Program-made: the position numbers and the translations under genes
Notes under the pieces: generated by a model
Seen by the model: the letters and a program-made list of their open reading frames with translations, nothing else
Database searches by the model: none
What the model was told of the DNA's origin: nothing
NCBI RefSeq assembly: GCF_017562075.2
Contig: NC_054085.1
Coordinates: 4,694,184-4,758,183 of the forward strand
Source of the DNA: Anopheles merus
Taxonomy: Eukaryota > Arthropoda > Insecta > Diptera > Culicidae
Length of the DNA stretch: 64,000 bases
Direction of reading: 5' to 3'
Shown here: positions 39,601 to 53,861 of the stretch, in pieces
Layout of the letters: each line of letters begins with the position of its first letter
Position numbering within the stretch: the first letter of the stretch is position 1

Positions 39601-42600
39601 CAGCTGAACGTATAAGGAACGCGCACAGTAAAGCTGAGGAGATTGTATTGAAGTAAGGAACGATGCAGGTGTGAAGATAAAATATCAAGCTGAACGGTGT
39701 CAATGGTACCAGGTAAATGTAGCCAACTGGTAACAAAATAACATCAAATGCTGGGTAGAATATAGTAAAATCTGAAACATGTATGCTCTGTCTTATAGTT
39801 TCGTTCGTGTATGTTTGTGTACTTTGTTTTTTTTTTCTTCTGAGTAATTCTTATGTCGTTATTTGTCTTCACAATACTAATATTTTTGTTAACAAGTTTT
39901 AGCCAAACCACCAAATAGACAACTTAAAATTCATGAAAAATAGCTGAACTACGATGTTGTGAAATCTGGTTCGATGATGCAAGGTGAATATAGAACAGAA
40001 CGCATAGTAAAATAATTGAATGCACGCTTTTGTGGTTGACTTTAAATAGTAAAAGTACTTAAACATCTCTTAGATTACATTTTCACTATTTCAAAATTAT
40101 TTTTTTGAGTTTTGTTTTTAGAAATTACTATCAAATTACTTAGATAGTAATTATATGCAATTTTTATAAATCTATTTTCATCTATGTAGAGATAAAATGA
40201 ATGCTGAGAATTCATGTATATTATTATAATTTATAATGCATTATAATTATTATAATTTCAATGAATAATTTTTTTACAACATGCGTCTGCTATGCTACAA
40301 TCAACACACGCCTACAATAATGCCGTTTAGCCGTAAGATCAAATAAATTAACATTTTCGTGCCACTGGTGGTTGCCCTATCATAGGAATGATTTTAATTT
40401 ATTTAGTCGGCTTAAGGTACGCGTCCTACACGTTTGGCATGTTTTAATGTCACATTCATTTACCACCAATCCACGAGAATGTAACCGTAAGGCGCAGTTA
40501 CGAACAAGTCAAACTGCGTCTCGTTCGATCCAAAGAAGCGGTAAAACAGACGTGTGTTTCTCTTCCCCTACCTGTTTATCTACCGTAGTATAAATATTTC
40601 TGCCTCATCCTTAGCACAGATTGAATGGGCAATGAAGTCTATATTTGAAATTGCAGCTACATAACTTACGAAACAACCACACAGGAGATGTCATCCCACT
40701 CACTTTGTAACCAGTTTGAGGTCTGGGCACATTGTTGTTCGCTATTCGTCCCGACAAGATACTTGTTTTGGGAATGAATTTATCACTTCCGAGAGGGAAG
40801 CCAAGTTTTCTAATGGTCGCCTTTTAAAAATCTCTTTTTCCCGAGCGTGCGGTTTGGACATCCAGAAGGGTAGTGAGGAATCTTAAGACAGTGTTGTTTC
40901 AGCTGAGATGGAAGCATGTTTTTCGTGTCATTTCGGGAGAACAGGCAGGGCGCTGTGCCATCATCGTAAAAATCTTACGAGGAATAAAAATAGTACTAAA
41001 TAATCTCATTTGTACTGAGCCGTACATGCTGCCGCTCAGCGAAAAGGGTTGTTTGACTGTCATTAAGTGCCGCTTGGCCACGGCTTACAAAAATGTGCAC
41101 GACCTCAAATACCACTTTTACACGATCTATACTGATGGGGGCGTGCAGCATGTCAAATTAAATCTTAATGAAAATTCACAAACTAGCCACGGCAGTCGTA
41201 AAGAATATGGTTAATTGCGAGCTTGGCAGGTAAAAAGATGCTTGTTAGCGGTGTTTGATTATTTAGGTTATGTTTGTACTGTAGTTGTGATCCATGGAAA
41301 TAAATACATCAAAAGTTACGATTTACAACGGTATGCTGGGGTTGTAATTATAGTTGGCGTATTATTAATTTGGTTCAATTAATGAGGTTATTTAATTTCT
41401 TCGATTAAATTATAACTTTTATTGCAAACATTGAATTATAATTTTGACTGAAACTGAAACTGGGATTTTGTCCTTATAGTAGCATGTATCTTAAAGGCTT
41501 TTTTCAAATGTGTGAGGTCTGAGTGTCTTTATTATATGGAAACAATTATAAACGACGCATCACTCTGTTTTTCCGTTGTAGACATAGACATTCCACGAAC
41601 AGAAGTATCCCTAACATTAAGATAGTTATGTACCAGATATGGTTTGTAAACTTTTCCATTCTGATTGTATCAGAAGACACATGGTGCGGGAATCGATAAT
41701 ATAATATCGGATTTCATGTATAGAAAACATTTGCACGACACCCATTAATGAAACAAAATACTGAGTTCTGTTTCCAATCGTGCTTTGTTTGGTAACAAGA
41801 CACTCTCCTGTACCTTCGGACACGTGCTGCACAAAGCTCTACGAGTCTACGAATCGATACGGCCGACAACTTTTACTGCAAGGTAGTTTGTATTTCGACG
41901 CCTCGATAAATTTGTAACATTTTTTTTTAAGTTTCACATCTCCTTCGTTTGTACGGTGGTGGATGTTTCATGCTTCGTTACTGTCCTTTTGTTTGCTTCG
42001 TTGTATCACACGACCACTCGCACCCACAAATTTATATGTTGTGCCATGTCAAAAAAAAAGATAAACTTCTCTGCTGCTTCATTGGATGTGATGGCATGGT
42101 GGAACAAACTTGTGCTATAATGAAAATTATATCGATTACCGAACTTTGGCTAACATCTTCTATGCTAGTGTTGGCGTATGAGGGTACTGAAAGTAGTGTT
42201 CTATTCCAGTGTGTTTTTTTCCGATTCTACATGAGGAGACTTACAGCAAACAGAATTGCTGGCGAGCGAATAGGGTATATTGCTGGCCAGAAACTGTGTT
42301 TCAAATTGACTGCTTTGGGATTTGCGAGGAAAAAAGCGAATAGCACCAATTGCTCTGCAAATGGCAGTGTCAAGCTTGATTACCGTCAGCTTTGGATAGA
42401 TGTTACATCGTAAGTATAGTACGTGGATAACGATAAGCTATTGGTCTTACAATGTTTTGATTGATGAATTCTGGTTATATAGCTTGACAATGATTGTAAT
42501 TTTGATAGATGTTTTTCACACTGTTATATTTGTGAGAAAAAAACTATAATAATAAAAAGTTGAAAAATACCTTATGCTTTTTAGCTTAAATGTCATATGC

Positions 42601-45560
42601 GTGTCCATTAATAGTATATAAATATAATCAATGCATACATATCGAATGCAGTGCCTGATATGTATGTGTACATTACAACCCTTTTTCGGTATAGAATTTG
42701 TTGCTGTACGAGTAACTTAAAGAGTAACCATTTTAATCCATGGTCAAAATACGGAAGTAAAACCTTGATTTGCAACCATGGTATATTTAACCACTTACTG
42801 TTTTGCATCTGATAATCAATGTACGTTCTTTCTTCATCCACTTTCCTCCTTCATCTTATGACTCATGCGCAAATGGTGTGAAATATATATCAAATCAGCT
42901 TTTTCTGGAGCAAAAAGTGAACTGATTGTTTATGTTTACTTTAAATTTTCATTAAAATCACTTCAGCCGTCAAAATCCATCAGCAAAAGCAAAAACAAAT
43001 GCGGCCATCAATGATGTGAAGAAGAAGAACCTACGATGTTGGGAATCGATCTTTCATTTCGTATTACTGAAGTATGTGGAATGAGAGTTTTTTTTCCTCT
43101 CAGACTGCACATCGTCCAACGAGAAGATATACCTCTAGGATATGGCACGCGAAGCAGAATGGTAAATGATTGGGAATGGAAAATTGAATCGATGTGAGAA
43201 AAAAGCAAAACAGTTAGCATCTGTTCGCAATTGAGTGTAATGATTTTGCGAAACAAACAAATCTGGGCACACAGTGAAAGAGCATCTTTAAAGGGTCGTA
43301 AGTTGGGTACCGAAGGGTACCTTCTTCTCCCGGTAATACCGCCATGGGATCAGGTGTCGAAACTTGGCATCGTGCCGAGTTTGCATCATTTGTCCACACG
43401 TTCTCGGGGTTTCATGTAAGCTTTGGAGACCATTTTCACGCACCAAGTTCATGAACTGTGAACTTTAGCTGTTCAAACCCGCAGGCTAAAACTCCCTCAC
43501 TCGAAAAGGAAATAGCAAAAGAAACGAGTTGGACCGACGAAACCGATATAGCACGTTCGCTTACGCCTAACCTTTGCCATTTTGGAGCTAATCGGCAGTT
43601 GTCGGTGAAAATGGCTACCAAATCATTTTTACGACCCGTTGGTAGAGCAAGCGGCTACTAAGACCTGAGCATCGGGGTATGTAGTAAAAAGGTAATCCGT
43701 TGTTGTAGGAATTTTAGTGTTAAAGCACTTACATGACAGTTGGCACAATTCACGAGAAACTTGCATTTGAAGATTTATATTTCAAGCATTAGATTTTGTT
43801 TTTGATGATCTGGACAAAAGATTAGTAGATCTGCAGAATCAAGGGCAATGGAAGCCCAAGAAATCAACGATTGAATCTTTTTAAAGATTGTCATCTGACT
43901 TAAGATTATAGCAGCTTGAGAATGTTTTCAGTTGCAATCGTCGCAACTAATCGAAATGAAAGTCATTTGGTGTCGAATGTTCATAACTGATATATGAAGC
44001 TCGTCATTTGTAAGGACATGTATGATAATATTAATAATTTGTATCTATTTGTATCTTTCGAGGTTCTTCGATATTATGGGAGATCTTGACCAGGACAGAA
44101 ACTAAGTTGGAACTATATTTGGAAGTAAAAGGGATTTAGGTTGAGTTTTTAATCATTTTTACTAATATTATGACTTTATGATCTCTTTTTTAGTCCAGAA
44201 GTTGTATTGAGACCGTGTGTAATAGTGTTCATCAATTACTTAATAGAGTTCATCAATTATTTACTGGCAATTGAGACAAGGTGATAAATTATTAAGCCTG
44301 CTTTTGAATCTATCGTTTCAACTGCGTATTACCAGGCATATTTTTTGGTTAAACGAACATTTTTTGAAAGTGAAACGCCTGCCTACTTGCGGCTCAAGAG
44401 GAGCTGCTAATACGATATCGGGCAATAGTATTTTTCCGAAGACTATAGATTTTAAAATTCTTCTATTGAAGATAGGATGTGGAGTCAAAAATATTGTTTG
44501 TTCCATAAGGTGTGGTAGAAATATGTTAGGACCCATTTAGGACCCAGTTAGAACGACGGTACAAATTATAGAGCGATCTTCCTGTAATGCAGAATCGCAA
44601 GCTTGCCTGAGATGCTGCAGTGGGATGGTCATGTTATATACATGAAACCGAACAATCTATCTCGTGAAGTCTGTAAAGTTCATTCTTAAAAGCCTTTTAG
44701 TTTTAGTTGAAGTCGAGACAGCGAATTTGATCGACCATAATAGATGGCGCAATACTGTGGGTGGTTTTAAACACTCCTGCAGAAGGCATTGACTGAGAGG
44801 GGATTATGACACCAGACTACTCAATAAGTAAGTAGTATTTTCATACCAAGGCTTCAGCGGCTAGTAATAAATACTCAATAGCCCAGATATGTTTAATATG
44901 TCGCATAATTCCTTAAATTTTGAGATTAAAGTACCAATTAATTAATTCGAGTGTCAAAATAGAGTCAAAATTGTTTTTTTCTATTAATATGAATGTTAGA
45001 CGACTTAATTTGTCTCTTGTTTGATACTTCAAACTGAACAAATGATCAGACGCACAGGAAGTGTATTGTTTGTCGGTTTTTCTAGTGATGCAACTTGTTT
45101 TACTAGTACTGTAGCAAATAATTAAAAACAAATTACAGAATTTCTTTTTTCCAGGACTCATGTCGAAAATCTGATGCTTAGTTGAAAACGCTAATTTTGC
45201 TTTACGTTGTTATTTGTTAAAAACAAACTTTCCGCAGATTTATTTTACCTCGATATGTCGAGCCAATGATGCCAATTTAAAAACAAATTGAGACTCTTTT
45301 TTAGAATCAACAAAATTAATTAATACGAATACCATTTCCGTACGTTTAGAGTGGTTTTGTATGATACTTTTCCATTTGTTTCAGATAAATGGCAGTTAAA
45401 TGAACTATGATGCATATTTTCGAACGATCGTTAATGATGTGTGTGAACATAACGTGCAAAAGTGAAAGTTAAACCCAAAATTTGGGACATTTTAAGATTG
45501 GGGCCCTTCACGATTCTAGTCAGCTTTTTTATATGGAGTATGACAGTTGGAGCTGGCTAT
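36666..45560. other. Non-coding AT-rich DNA
   Basis: I find no recognisable protein, RNA or transposon. Open frames up to 154 codons (41,949-42,413, plus) are Cys/Phe-rich, have no domain resemblance and no supporting splice sites. The stretch at 40,100-40,280 is extremely AT-rich. Confidence 0.5.
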
Positions 45561-45929
45561 AATTCATTGTGTTTTCGATACTTTTGAGATAAAAACTAAG
45601 AAATTATTCATTTTTTCAATTTCCACATTGATTCCTCATTATCTAAGAGCCGCATGGACAATTTATGTGAGATTAGAACTCTTACTCACATGATTTTACA
45701 TTTCGTGCATAAACAAATCATCAAATCTTTTGTTAATATATCTCATTTTTTCGATAAAATCAATAGACACACAAAAATGCAAGTAGTAACAAAGAAATCC
45801 TTTCTATTTCCTTAGATACGTGTGTGGAAACCATTAGTTAACTGTTTTAAAATACGTATCGTAAAGTCCCTTAATTATGGTGACCCCCAAAGGGCCTTAT
45901 CCACCATTTGATATTTTTAATACACCTTG
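45561..45929. mobile_element. hAT-like MITE relative, left end missing
   Basis: This segment aligns by eye along its whole length with 54,435-54,803, the right-hand 60% of the element at 54,197-54,803. It ends with the same terminal repeat (CCACC...ATATTTTTAATACACCTTG). No matching left terminus or 8-bp duplication is found next to it, so the copy is truncated. A left-terminus-like segment, CAAGGTGCATTAAAGAAATC, occurs shortly to the right at 46,011. Confidence 0.7.
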
Positions 45930-46046
45930 CCTCTAAGCTAGAATTAGATTCGAGTACCTGGTCAAAAACATGACAAAACAAGGTGGTGTTTACATTTATC
46001 ACAAGGTGCATTAAAGAAATCAAGTGATGGAATCTAGAATCAAAGA

Positions 46047-46259
46047 GTATGTAGTCCAGGTGTGCTCATAGCATGTTTTTTTATAACCAAATTTGAACAT
46101 CACTTTTTGACAGGACAGGTGAAAACTTTTGCTCAAACAAGTTTTCTGGAGGCTTGACGAATACACAAAACTGAAAATCTTCATTCAGAAGCAGAAGCGA
46201 TAAAAATCTGGCTGCTAAATTCATACACCCTGGGATAAGCCCACCTGTATAATATACCC
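46047..46259. mobile_element. TIR element, short copy of the family at 53,862
   Basis: About 213 bp. The left end, TATGTAGTCCAGGTGTGCTC, and the right end, GGGATAAGCCCACCTGTATA followed by ATATACCC, are imperfect inverted repeats of each other. They match the ends of the element at 53,862-54,157. The interior is shorter and mostly unrelated, as in many MITE families. Confidence 0.55.
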
Positions 46260-46665
46260 ACTTGGATAGCTACTCAAAAACTGCTATAAAATGCACACAG
46301 CTGAAAGGCTGAAATTTCAGCCAACGAACTTAAAATGGAAAGGGCCTCATTATTGGATACTAGTTTATGTAAGAAGCTACAGTGTAAAGTTTTGTTTTTT
46401 AATGCTTTTAACAGAACAACAGAAGATAATCAACAGTAATCGATAATTATAAGGCCATGGAGATAGTAGCATTACCAGATTTTAGGTGGCATTGGTTACT
46501 CTTATACCAGGACAATCGACTATCTATGGCTGAGATGTAATTAATGCGCCTAATAATCTACTGAGCGAACAAGAACGAAAAGTAGATAAATGTAGCTGCT
46601 ACTTAAGAACACTTTATTTAGCATGTGGATTGATATCTATATTACACTGAATTGACAGATTAAGG

Positions 46666-48461
46666 CAGTGGTCGGCAAAGTCCGGCCCGCGGGCCAAATG
46701 CGGCCCGCCACAACATTCAATCCGGCCCGCGAAAAGATTTGACTGATTTTGAAAGATGGGAAAAAACCATTCGTACACGAATTACTGAAGATCTTTTAGT
46801 ATACCATATTAAACCATCGTATTTTTTCAACTTTTAATTAAAGTACTATGGAATGACGGACCGGTCATTATGGTACAGTCGTCAACTCGTACGACTTAAC
46901 AACATGCCCGTCATGGGTTCAAGCCCCAAATAGACCGTGCCGCCATACGTAGGACTGACTATCCTGCTATGGGGGGAAATCAATAAGTCACTGAAAGCCA
47001 ACCCCACAAGTGGGTTGGCAGGCCTTGACCGGCATCGGTTGTTGAGCCAAAAGAAGAAGAAGAAGAGGAATGACGGACCGTTCAGTATGTTCGAGCTCGA
47101 GGTCAATATCCTCGTAACTTTTGCATGATAATGTAAAAAACTTTAAAACTTTAAAGTGCAGTTTGTCGCTTGTGCTTTGTGACTTGTCGGAGCTGGGTTT
47201 AATTAATTTTACAAGTTTCAATCAATCATGGTTTGTGGTTCGATTTGCACCGCCACCGTGTACCTGATAACGACTGTGACAAAAATATGCCATTTTCGAC
47301 AGGCTCTAGAAAAAAACTAGGAAAGATAATTTCTTTACTTTTACATCTGTTGAAAGGGAATTATTTCAGATTACTTGCACAAATAAGTTAAAGACTTTGC
47401 GAATTGCCTTTCGTCAGTTAGTAGGAATTTTCATCATGGTGGACGGAGACATGCATAATTTCAATTCTACCTTCGATTTTCATCAATTCCTCCTAAGTTT
47501 TTGCTACAAAATTGTTAGAGTAAAGTTATTGCATCACGTTGGTGTAGAAAAAAATCGATGGGACACAGATGACGGATGTTGGACCAGTTTGCGGACTAGT
47601 TTTAGTGTATTGAGATTTCGCGTAATTGTTTGCCACTGCTAAGCCAGTGGATGCGATTTATAATTCCTGATCTGTTTATTCATGTTTCCCAGCTATTATT
47701 TTACTGTTTGGTGGGTTGCATCGATATTCCGGTCCAGCTAATGCAGTAGTGTAGCTACTTGTCCCTCTGTCTTCATTTCAGCTTCTTTTGGAATCTCAAA
47801 AATGCACCTGGGCTGTCTTTCGATGCTTTCATTGTTGCCTTATAGTTCAAAGATGTTGGTGACCAAAATGCAAATACCGGTATATACGACGTCCAAAAAC
47901 TTCCGCACGGAGTCCATTTTGGACGCTACGGGGTGCCATTCTTTGATCCCGCACGCTTTTGATTCCCTTTTTTTGGCCATCATGGTTAGCGTTCGACTGA
48001 TAGAGGTGTCAAATTTTGTCTGCTAACTAATGGGATACTACTGCTTAAAGTGTAATTAACGTTTTGTTAGTGCGGGTTAAGATAAACCCATGAAAAATCG
48101 ACAATTGTTGTCCATTTTTTAATGCAGCCGTTATGTAATATTAACATTATTTTAACACCACAATAAGACTTTCGAAATGAAGGTCGCATACGAAATTTTA
48201 TCATTTATATTATTATATATTAAAAAAAATTGTTTATAAGTAGGTTATCTCAATTTTGAACCATGCTTGGATAACACAATTATAGGAAAACAGCAATAAT
48301 ACCAATCACATTGCTTGATATCATTAACCAATTATTTTGTTTCTAGAATTTTATAATGTAATAATTAAATCACAATAATAGAAAAACCGCATTCTCCTGG
48401 CCCGTGGCTTTAGATCATTTACTAAATTTGGCCCGTTGCCTCGAAAGTTTGCCGACCGCTG
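46666..48461. mobile_element. hAT transposon, non-autonomous or decayed
   Basis: The left terminus CAGTGGTCGGCAAAG and the right terminus CTTTGCCGACCGCTG-like are imperfect inverted repeats that extend to GGGCCAAAT, about 35 bases in. The element is flanked by a perfect 8-bp target duplication, GATTAAGG, at 46,658-46,665 and 48,462-48,469. CA...TG ends with an 8-bp duplication are the hAT signature. The 1,796 bp include a 203-bp SINE inserted later. I see no intact transposase; the longest frame is 81 codons, without recognisable motifs. Confidence 0.9.
46864..47066 (+). mobile_element. tRNA-derived SINE (SINE200-like), nested in the hAT element
   Basis: A 203-bp SINE with a perfect 14-bp target duplication, GGAATGACGGACCG, at 46,850-46,863 and 47,067-47,080. 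It contains a pol III B-box-like GGTTCAAGCC near 46,917 and ends in a GAA-rich tail. Its body (GGACTGACTATCCTGCTATG, then a CCCACAAGTGGG hairpin) resembles the SINE200 family of Anopheles, as far as I recall it. The intact duplication suggests a fairly recent insertion into the already resident hAT element. Confidence 0.88.
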
Positions 48462-48469
48462 GATTAAGG

Positions 48470-51400
48470 TTTTACATTATACATCTACTTGCTGAACACA
48501 TGAAAATATCAAATAACAAATTAGACCATCAATACCCTCATTGATTAATTAATCATTAATTTTTCGAAGGGATAGCACTTATTTGCTGATTGTAATGTGC
48601 GCGTTTGTGTGTCTATGTGGTACTTTTTTCTATTTCCTTGTATTCAAAGATTCCCGACATTTGAAAATACCATTCATCATGAAGCGCAGTGAAACCATCG
48701 CAAAACAAGGTTGAATTGAAGTGTAAGGCCTTCGAAAAGACTTCACACTAAAGCGAACATACCTGTCATAGCGCTCCCCCTTTTTCTTTCCCTCCATTTC
48801 CAATGACCTAACATGACCGCAAAAACGCCACGGTTGTGCAAGGATGAGAATATTGTTCAGCAGGTTTGAACTATTCATACGTGCAGCAATTTGACGCTCC
48901 AGTGTACCGATGGAAAACACAGTTCGAAATAAACCGACAGCTTACATGGGGACCATGTCAAGATAGCAGCCGTATTGTTGTTTGCTCTACAGAGTACTTG
49001 AAGCCGGAAGTGACTTTGTGCCTTTGTGAAACAAACCAAACATTCATCTGTACACCATTCTTCCTGCACTTACTATTCCGCCAGAGGGCCAGAGGGGAGG
49101 GCTTTGGATGCAGCCTAGAGCAAGCAGGTATTTGTACAGTCAGTTGGAATATTCAAGCAAGAGTATACCGAAGACACTAGAACGAGTGGGTTTGAAAAGG
49201 TCAAAGTAAACTTATGAAGTTACAAGCAAAAAGGTGTGTTTCAACTGAAATGTTAATACCCAACCTATTGCATATTCTAGAGCGAAGCAAACGCTCGCTT
49301 CGTGATTCTTAATTGGATTTTTTGATCTTAAACCAAAACTACTATATGACATGGTTGTGTAGGACGAAACGGGAGAAATAACGCTGCCAGCTTTGTTCAC
49401 AACACAATTTCAAATTGAAATGTGATGTTACTTAATTGATGTTTGTAAATTAAAATGGAAAACATTTTCGACAAAACGACTTTTACACGTTGATTATCAA
49501 ATGCTAGCATTTAATTTGGTTTCATCATTAAAAAAGTAGAAGCAATTATAACCCAGAATCTGAAACCAGATGATATAAGTTATACTTTACTGTACCATTC
49601 TTTTTGTCACTCCGGCTACATAATTTTGATACCATTATCCCATTTTTATTGAAATGTTTTAACTGATGACTGATAAGAACCGACAGGACGGTATAAATAG
49701 AACAAAACATTTTGTATCAGTGAGAGCCATTCTTTCCATGTGCGTTTTGAGATACAAGGCCCCTATTGCGCCTTCTACTGAGCTATTTACAGCGGGAACA
49801 TGAGACGCAGGTAACCGGTAATGACCGACAACATGCGACATCAGACGTACTGGGAAAAGTTAATTCAGTTCAGGTTGAGGATTCAATTTCACGAGCGGGG
49901 TACAGGCCTGGGAGGTAAAATGTGACCCGAACGTTAGCTTACTACTAATTCCTTTCTTCTGAGCATGGCATTAGTGTATGTGTGGAATTGTACGGAACGG
50001 AATGGAAAACTTTTTGCCAAATCTCTGCTTGCAGATCAACGCGGCAGCGTACGACGTATAGTCACGCACGCAATTTGAGTTTTGCCTTCACTTTTGCTTT
50101 TGGATTCACGAGGCAAATCCAAGTGTGTGTTCACGGTGGTCCACTTTTAGCGCTTATTTGTGGCTCCTTGTGTTATTTTTTTTTCAATTCTATTATGTTT
50201 TTTTTCTTCTTTTGTAAGCCATTCTTAGCTAAAAGGTAGGATGATGTTTAGTGGTAAATGCCATTCGTCATGATTAGAAATAAATTGGCCAACCGATTTC
50301 ACGAAATATATCCAACAGTTTTGCCCCAGTTTTCTAGCGAACTGTTCGTTTCGAGAAGGGTGTTGGAAATGTCAAAAGATTGGAATTTTACTGACATACT
50401 TTATACTTCCCTAAACCCTACGGTATATTATTCTCTGTCTGTGCTCTTTTTCCAAATGAGGTTCAGGCTGTGAAAAAGTGCATTTTTTTTCAAATTGGGT
50501 CGGAAGATGGAGAATTGAGGATATCGTTGGAGCTGTCAATTATCGATTTTCATATTCCAAGAAATGGAAGTTCCTGGTAGGCTTCTAGAACGTAAAGATG
50601 ATGATTTCATGTAAATTATTCATCTTACATAGTGCGAGGTGCGGTTGCTGTCCGAGACTCACCCGTCGTTGACATCGATCGATATGATGTTCCGCTATAC
50701 GGTGGTATGCTTTCATCAAGAAACCGTTTAAAAGGATCTTCACCATCGCTTTGGTGGAATGTTTGGAGTACCGAACTTGTTGATGAATGTAGAACAGGGA
50801 AAAGTGCGGCATTGTGCGCGGGTTCGCTCGGCTTTACCTTCAACAACATCGTTTTACATATTAATTTGATGATAATGAATTTGTTCCTTTTCTTAACCTA
50901 CGGTGCCTCAGAAACGTAGTGTTTAGCAGAGGAAACCCCATGTATCTTTTTTTTAATCATTGTGAAGAAAGTGCTGTTATGTTTAACAAATAATCGTTCT
51001 TATCGTACCCTTTTTTCGATTTGATGCCGTAAAGATGTCGATTTTACAAATAAATATTTTATCAGTTATTCATATCATTATCACCGGGTATAATTATTAC
51101 GCAGACAATGCAGTGCCATTAAAACGGGAGAGTACACAAAGTAATTTGGCGTAAAATATTTACCCTGCTCAAATGTAAAATGTATTAATTGTGTTTCTTT
51201 TCTCAAGCTGCGCAAGCATTAGCAATCATCAACATTCAATTAGAGTCTAAAACAACAGTGTTTTTCCTCACGCTGATGTTGCTGCTATATCAATCAGGGT
51301 TTGAGCGATGTAAGCAAAAACAAGCCATACAGTATGGACAACATGCTTCAAGCTTTTTCTTACCCTGTTTGCACAGCAATTGGGTGTAAACCATCATCGG

Positions 51401-53861
51401 ATGAGTTGTTTTGGTGTTTTTTACCCGTTAGAATGTATGACTGTCTGCGTTCTGTTAATGAAAATCAAACATGCAACGAGGTACTTCAATCGAAAAAGGA
51501 AACAGTTTGCTGTAATGGTACTCGAGGCACAAGCCACCAACATCACCATACGCAGCTGATGCAAGTACCGGAACCAGGACGACGTGGAAAACGAGAAAGT
51601 GACACTGTCTCGCGCTGTAAAGAGTGACCCGCGGTGTATTTTGATGTATGTGGGTGTATATCATGGAAAACACAAACCGAGCATAAACAAAACGCTGAAG
51701 AAGAGAAAAAGCATTACAATATAAAAGTGCTTCTGCCGGTTTGAATGTGTAAATATTTTATGCGGAAGAATCGCAACCTGCTGTTCATCCAGACACAAGG
51801 AAGATCCGAATTGTGGGCTGTGAAGGAAAAATGAATCCAGGCAAGTGCTTACCACGATTTGAGTGAAGGATGAATAAGAACGAAGCTTAGTAGCAAGACA
51901 TGAACCTGCAACGGTGGGTGTTGGGGTTTTGACTCTCTGCGGCAGTTAGGAAGAAAATTGGGGTCTGGGCGTTAAATTTACAAACGTTACCCAAGCCAGC
52001 CCTTTACGCTGTAATCCATGATTACTGGTTTCCAGCGAAAAGCTCCGCTTTCCCTTCATGGCCATTTCGTGTTGAATTCCTTGGAGTAACTTTAAAGGAG
52101 AAAATTATTGCTCGAGACGAACACTTTACTCTTGTAGTGTGTAAATGTTTTCACGAAATGTATCTGTTTTTTTTTTAACAAAAAGCACGATAACATAAGC
52201 GGCACACAATCCTCGCATGCCTCTCTTGGGGAGTACATTTGTTCTCGAGCACGGTCAAAGTTAATTCTTCAAAAGCAAGTCATAAAAATTTACAACCATA
52301 AGCCACACTTCAAGCCAGGGTCAAGGTTGGAAACGGTGCAGGAAAATGTGCAGGTTTCAGAGCGATGGTTCTGGCTCCCACACCACAAGGGAAACAATCG
52401 TTAAGCCCTTCAAACGCTAGGGACCCCCTTCTCACCAATATCTGCAAAAGATTAGAGTGTAGCAAAAAATATATCAAAAGCCACTGTTTTGCGGTTTCGC
52501 CGAGAAGGTCCGAGTGACAAGACGGTGCTCGTGATTCCCCGTAATCATGTTGAAGTGTGCCAAAAATTGTGTAGTTGATGCTGTAGCGTGTAGCTCGGCA
52601 AAGATGTGTCGCGTTGGCGCTGAACGACTGGGTTAATGATTTTTTATTGCTTCGCTGTCTCTGGGGTTGTTGCCATTAATAGCGAACGAGCAAAATCGGA
52701 AGTAACATTAATTTTTATCTCGTGGAAAATGTATCCGGAGACTCTGCAAATGAGAAACGAATGTACATCAGTTAACGCGTAATCAGTTTCACGATAGGCA
52801 ATGTTGAACCCGTGTACCATGATGGATAGATAGCCGCAACAGTAGCAAGTTGCTAAATCTTTATGTTTAACCGACATCTGGGAATGATTTGATTGTAAAG
52901 AATTTCAACCATTAAAATGCTGCAAACTGTTCAGAGCGTTTTGGAGAAGTTTGGTGATAAAAATCGTATAATTATTTCAATCACTAAAAAGAACGAAATT
53001 ATTGTTTTACATTTTCTGCACTTATAAGACAATCAATAATGGTTTATAATAATCGACTAGAGTTGCAGTTGATGTAAAAATATTGTTTGCAAAGACCGTG
53101 AGTGGTTCATGTTCGTGTCTCCTGCTATGGTTCGGCTTGAACAACTCAATGTTAAAGTTTTCGTTACAGTAAACAAATCCCTAAGACACGATTAACTTCC
53201 ACTTGAATGCTGGTAAATATGACAACAATCGAGGAGGAGTTTTAGCTTTATCAAAACGCCTAAAAATAATGTTTTCCTCCCATCTTTCCAATCACTGATT
53301 TTCTTAGGTTAGAAGTTTCTGATTCACGAAGGTCAAGGGAAATTTCCTACGAGGGTTTTGAGCGCCAGTTTTGAATTTTCTCAGAATTTTTTCAGAAATT
53401 TCTTAGGATGTAAGCTATACGCTGGTGGGTATCAGTTTACTGTTCGAAAGTGGGCTTCCTTTGAGTATAGATTAGCTTCAATAAAATTATGCAAGTGAAA
53501 TATTATCTGATTGTAGGCTGCCTCTGATTTGGTTTCAATTTGATTGATTCTTTAAAAAAATTCATATTAAAATTTCTAAGAGTAAAGAAGAGCGTCGATT
53601 GTCCGGGATGATTTAGACTGGACAGTTACTGGGTAATCGATTTCCACAGACAATAATTCAATAAATGTCAATTTTATGCAAAAATGATAAACATACTGTT
53701 TATATTAACAATTTAATTTATAATAATCTATCATTAGCATAATAATGTTCAATCTATTAACTATAGGTGTTTCAATTATTGTTGCACAACAATGATATTT
53801 CATAATATCACTAAATGCCAGATATCTACACAACTTCTTTTTGTACCATCTTGATTAAAGA
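48470..53861. other. Non-coding AT-rich DNA
   Basis: I see no recognisable gene or repeat. Frames at 48,866-49,180, 50,632-50,919 and 51,301-51,627 (plus) are about 100 codons each, without domain similarity or clear splice context. Confidence 0.5.

Noticed and set aside
41949..42413. A 154-codon plus-strand frame as a possible gene
   Set aside because: No domain, no coherent hydrophobicity pattern, no splice or promoter support; it looks like chance in AT-rich DNA.
46900..46930. A possible tRNA gene (pol III B-box-like GGTTCAAGCC)
   Set aside because: No cloverleaf can be folded; the box belongs to the head of the tRNA-derived SINE, which has its own target duplication.
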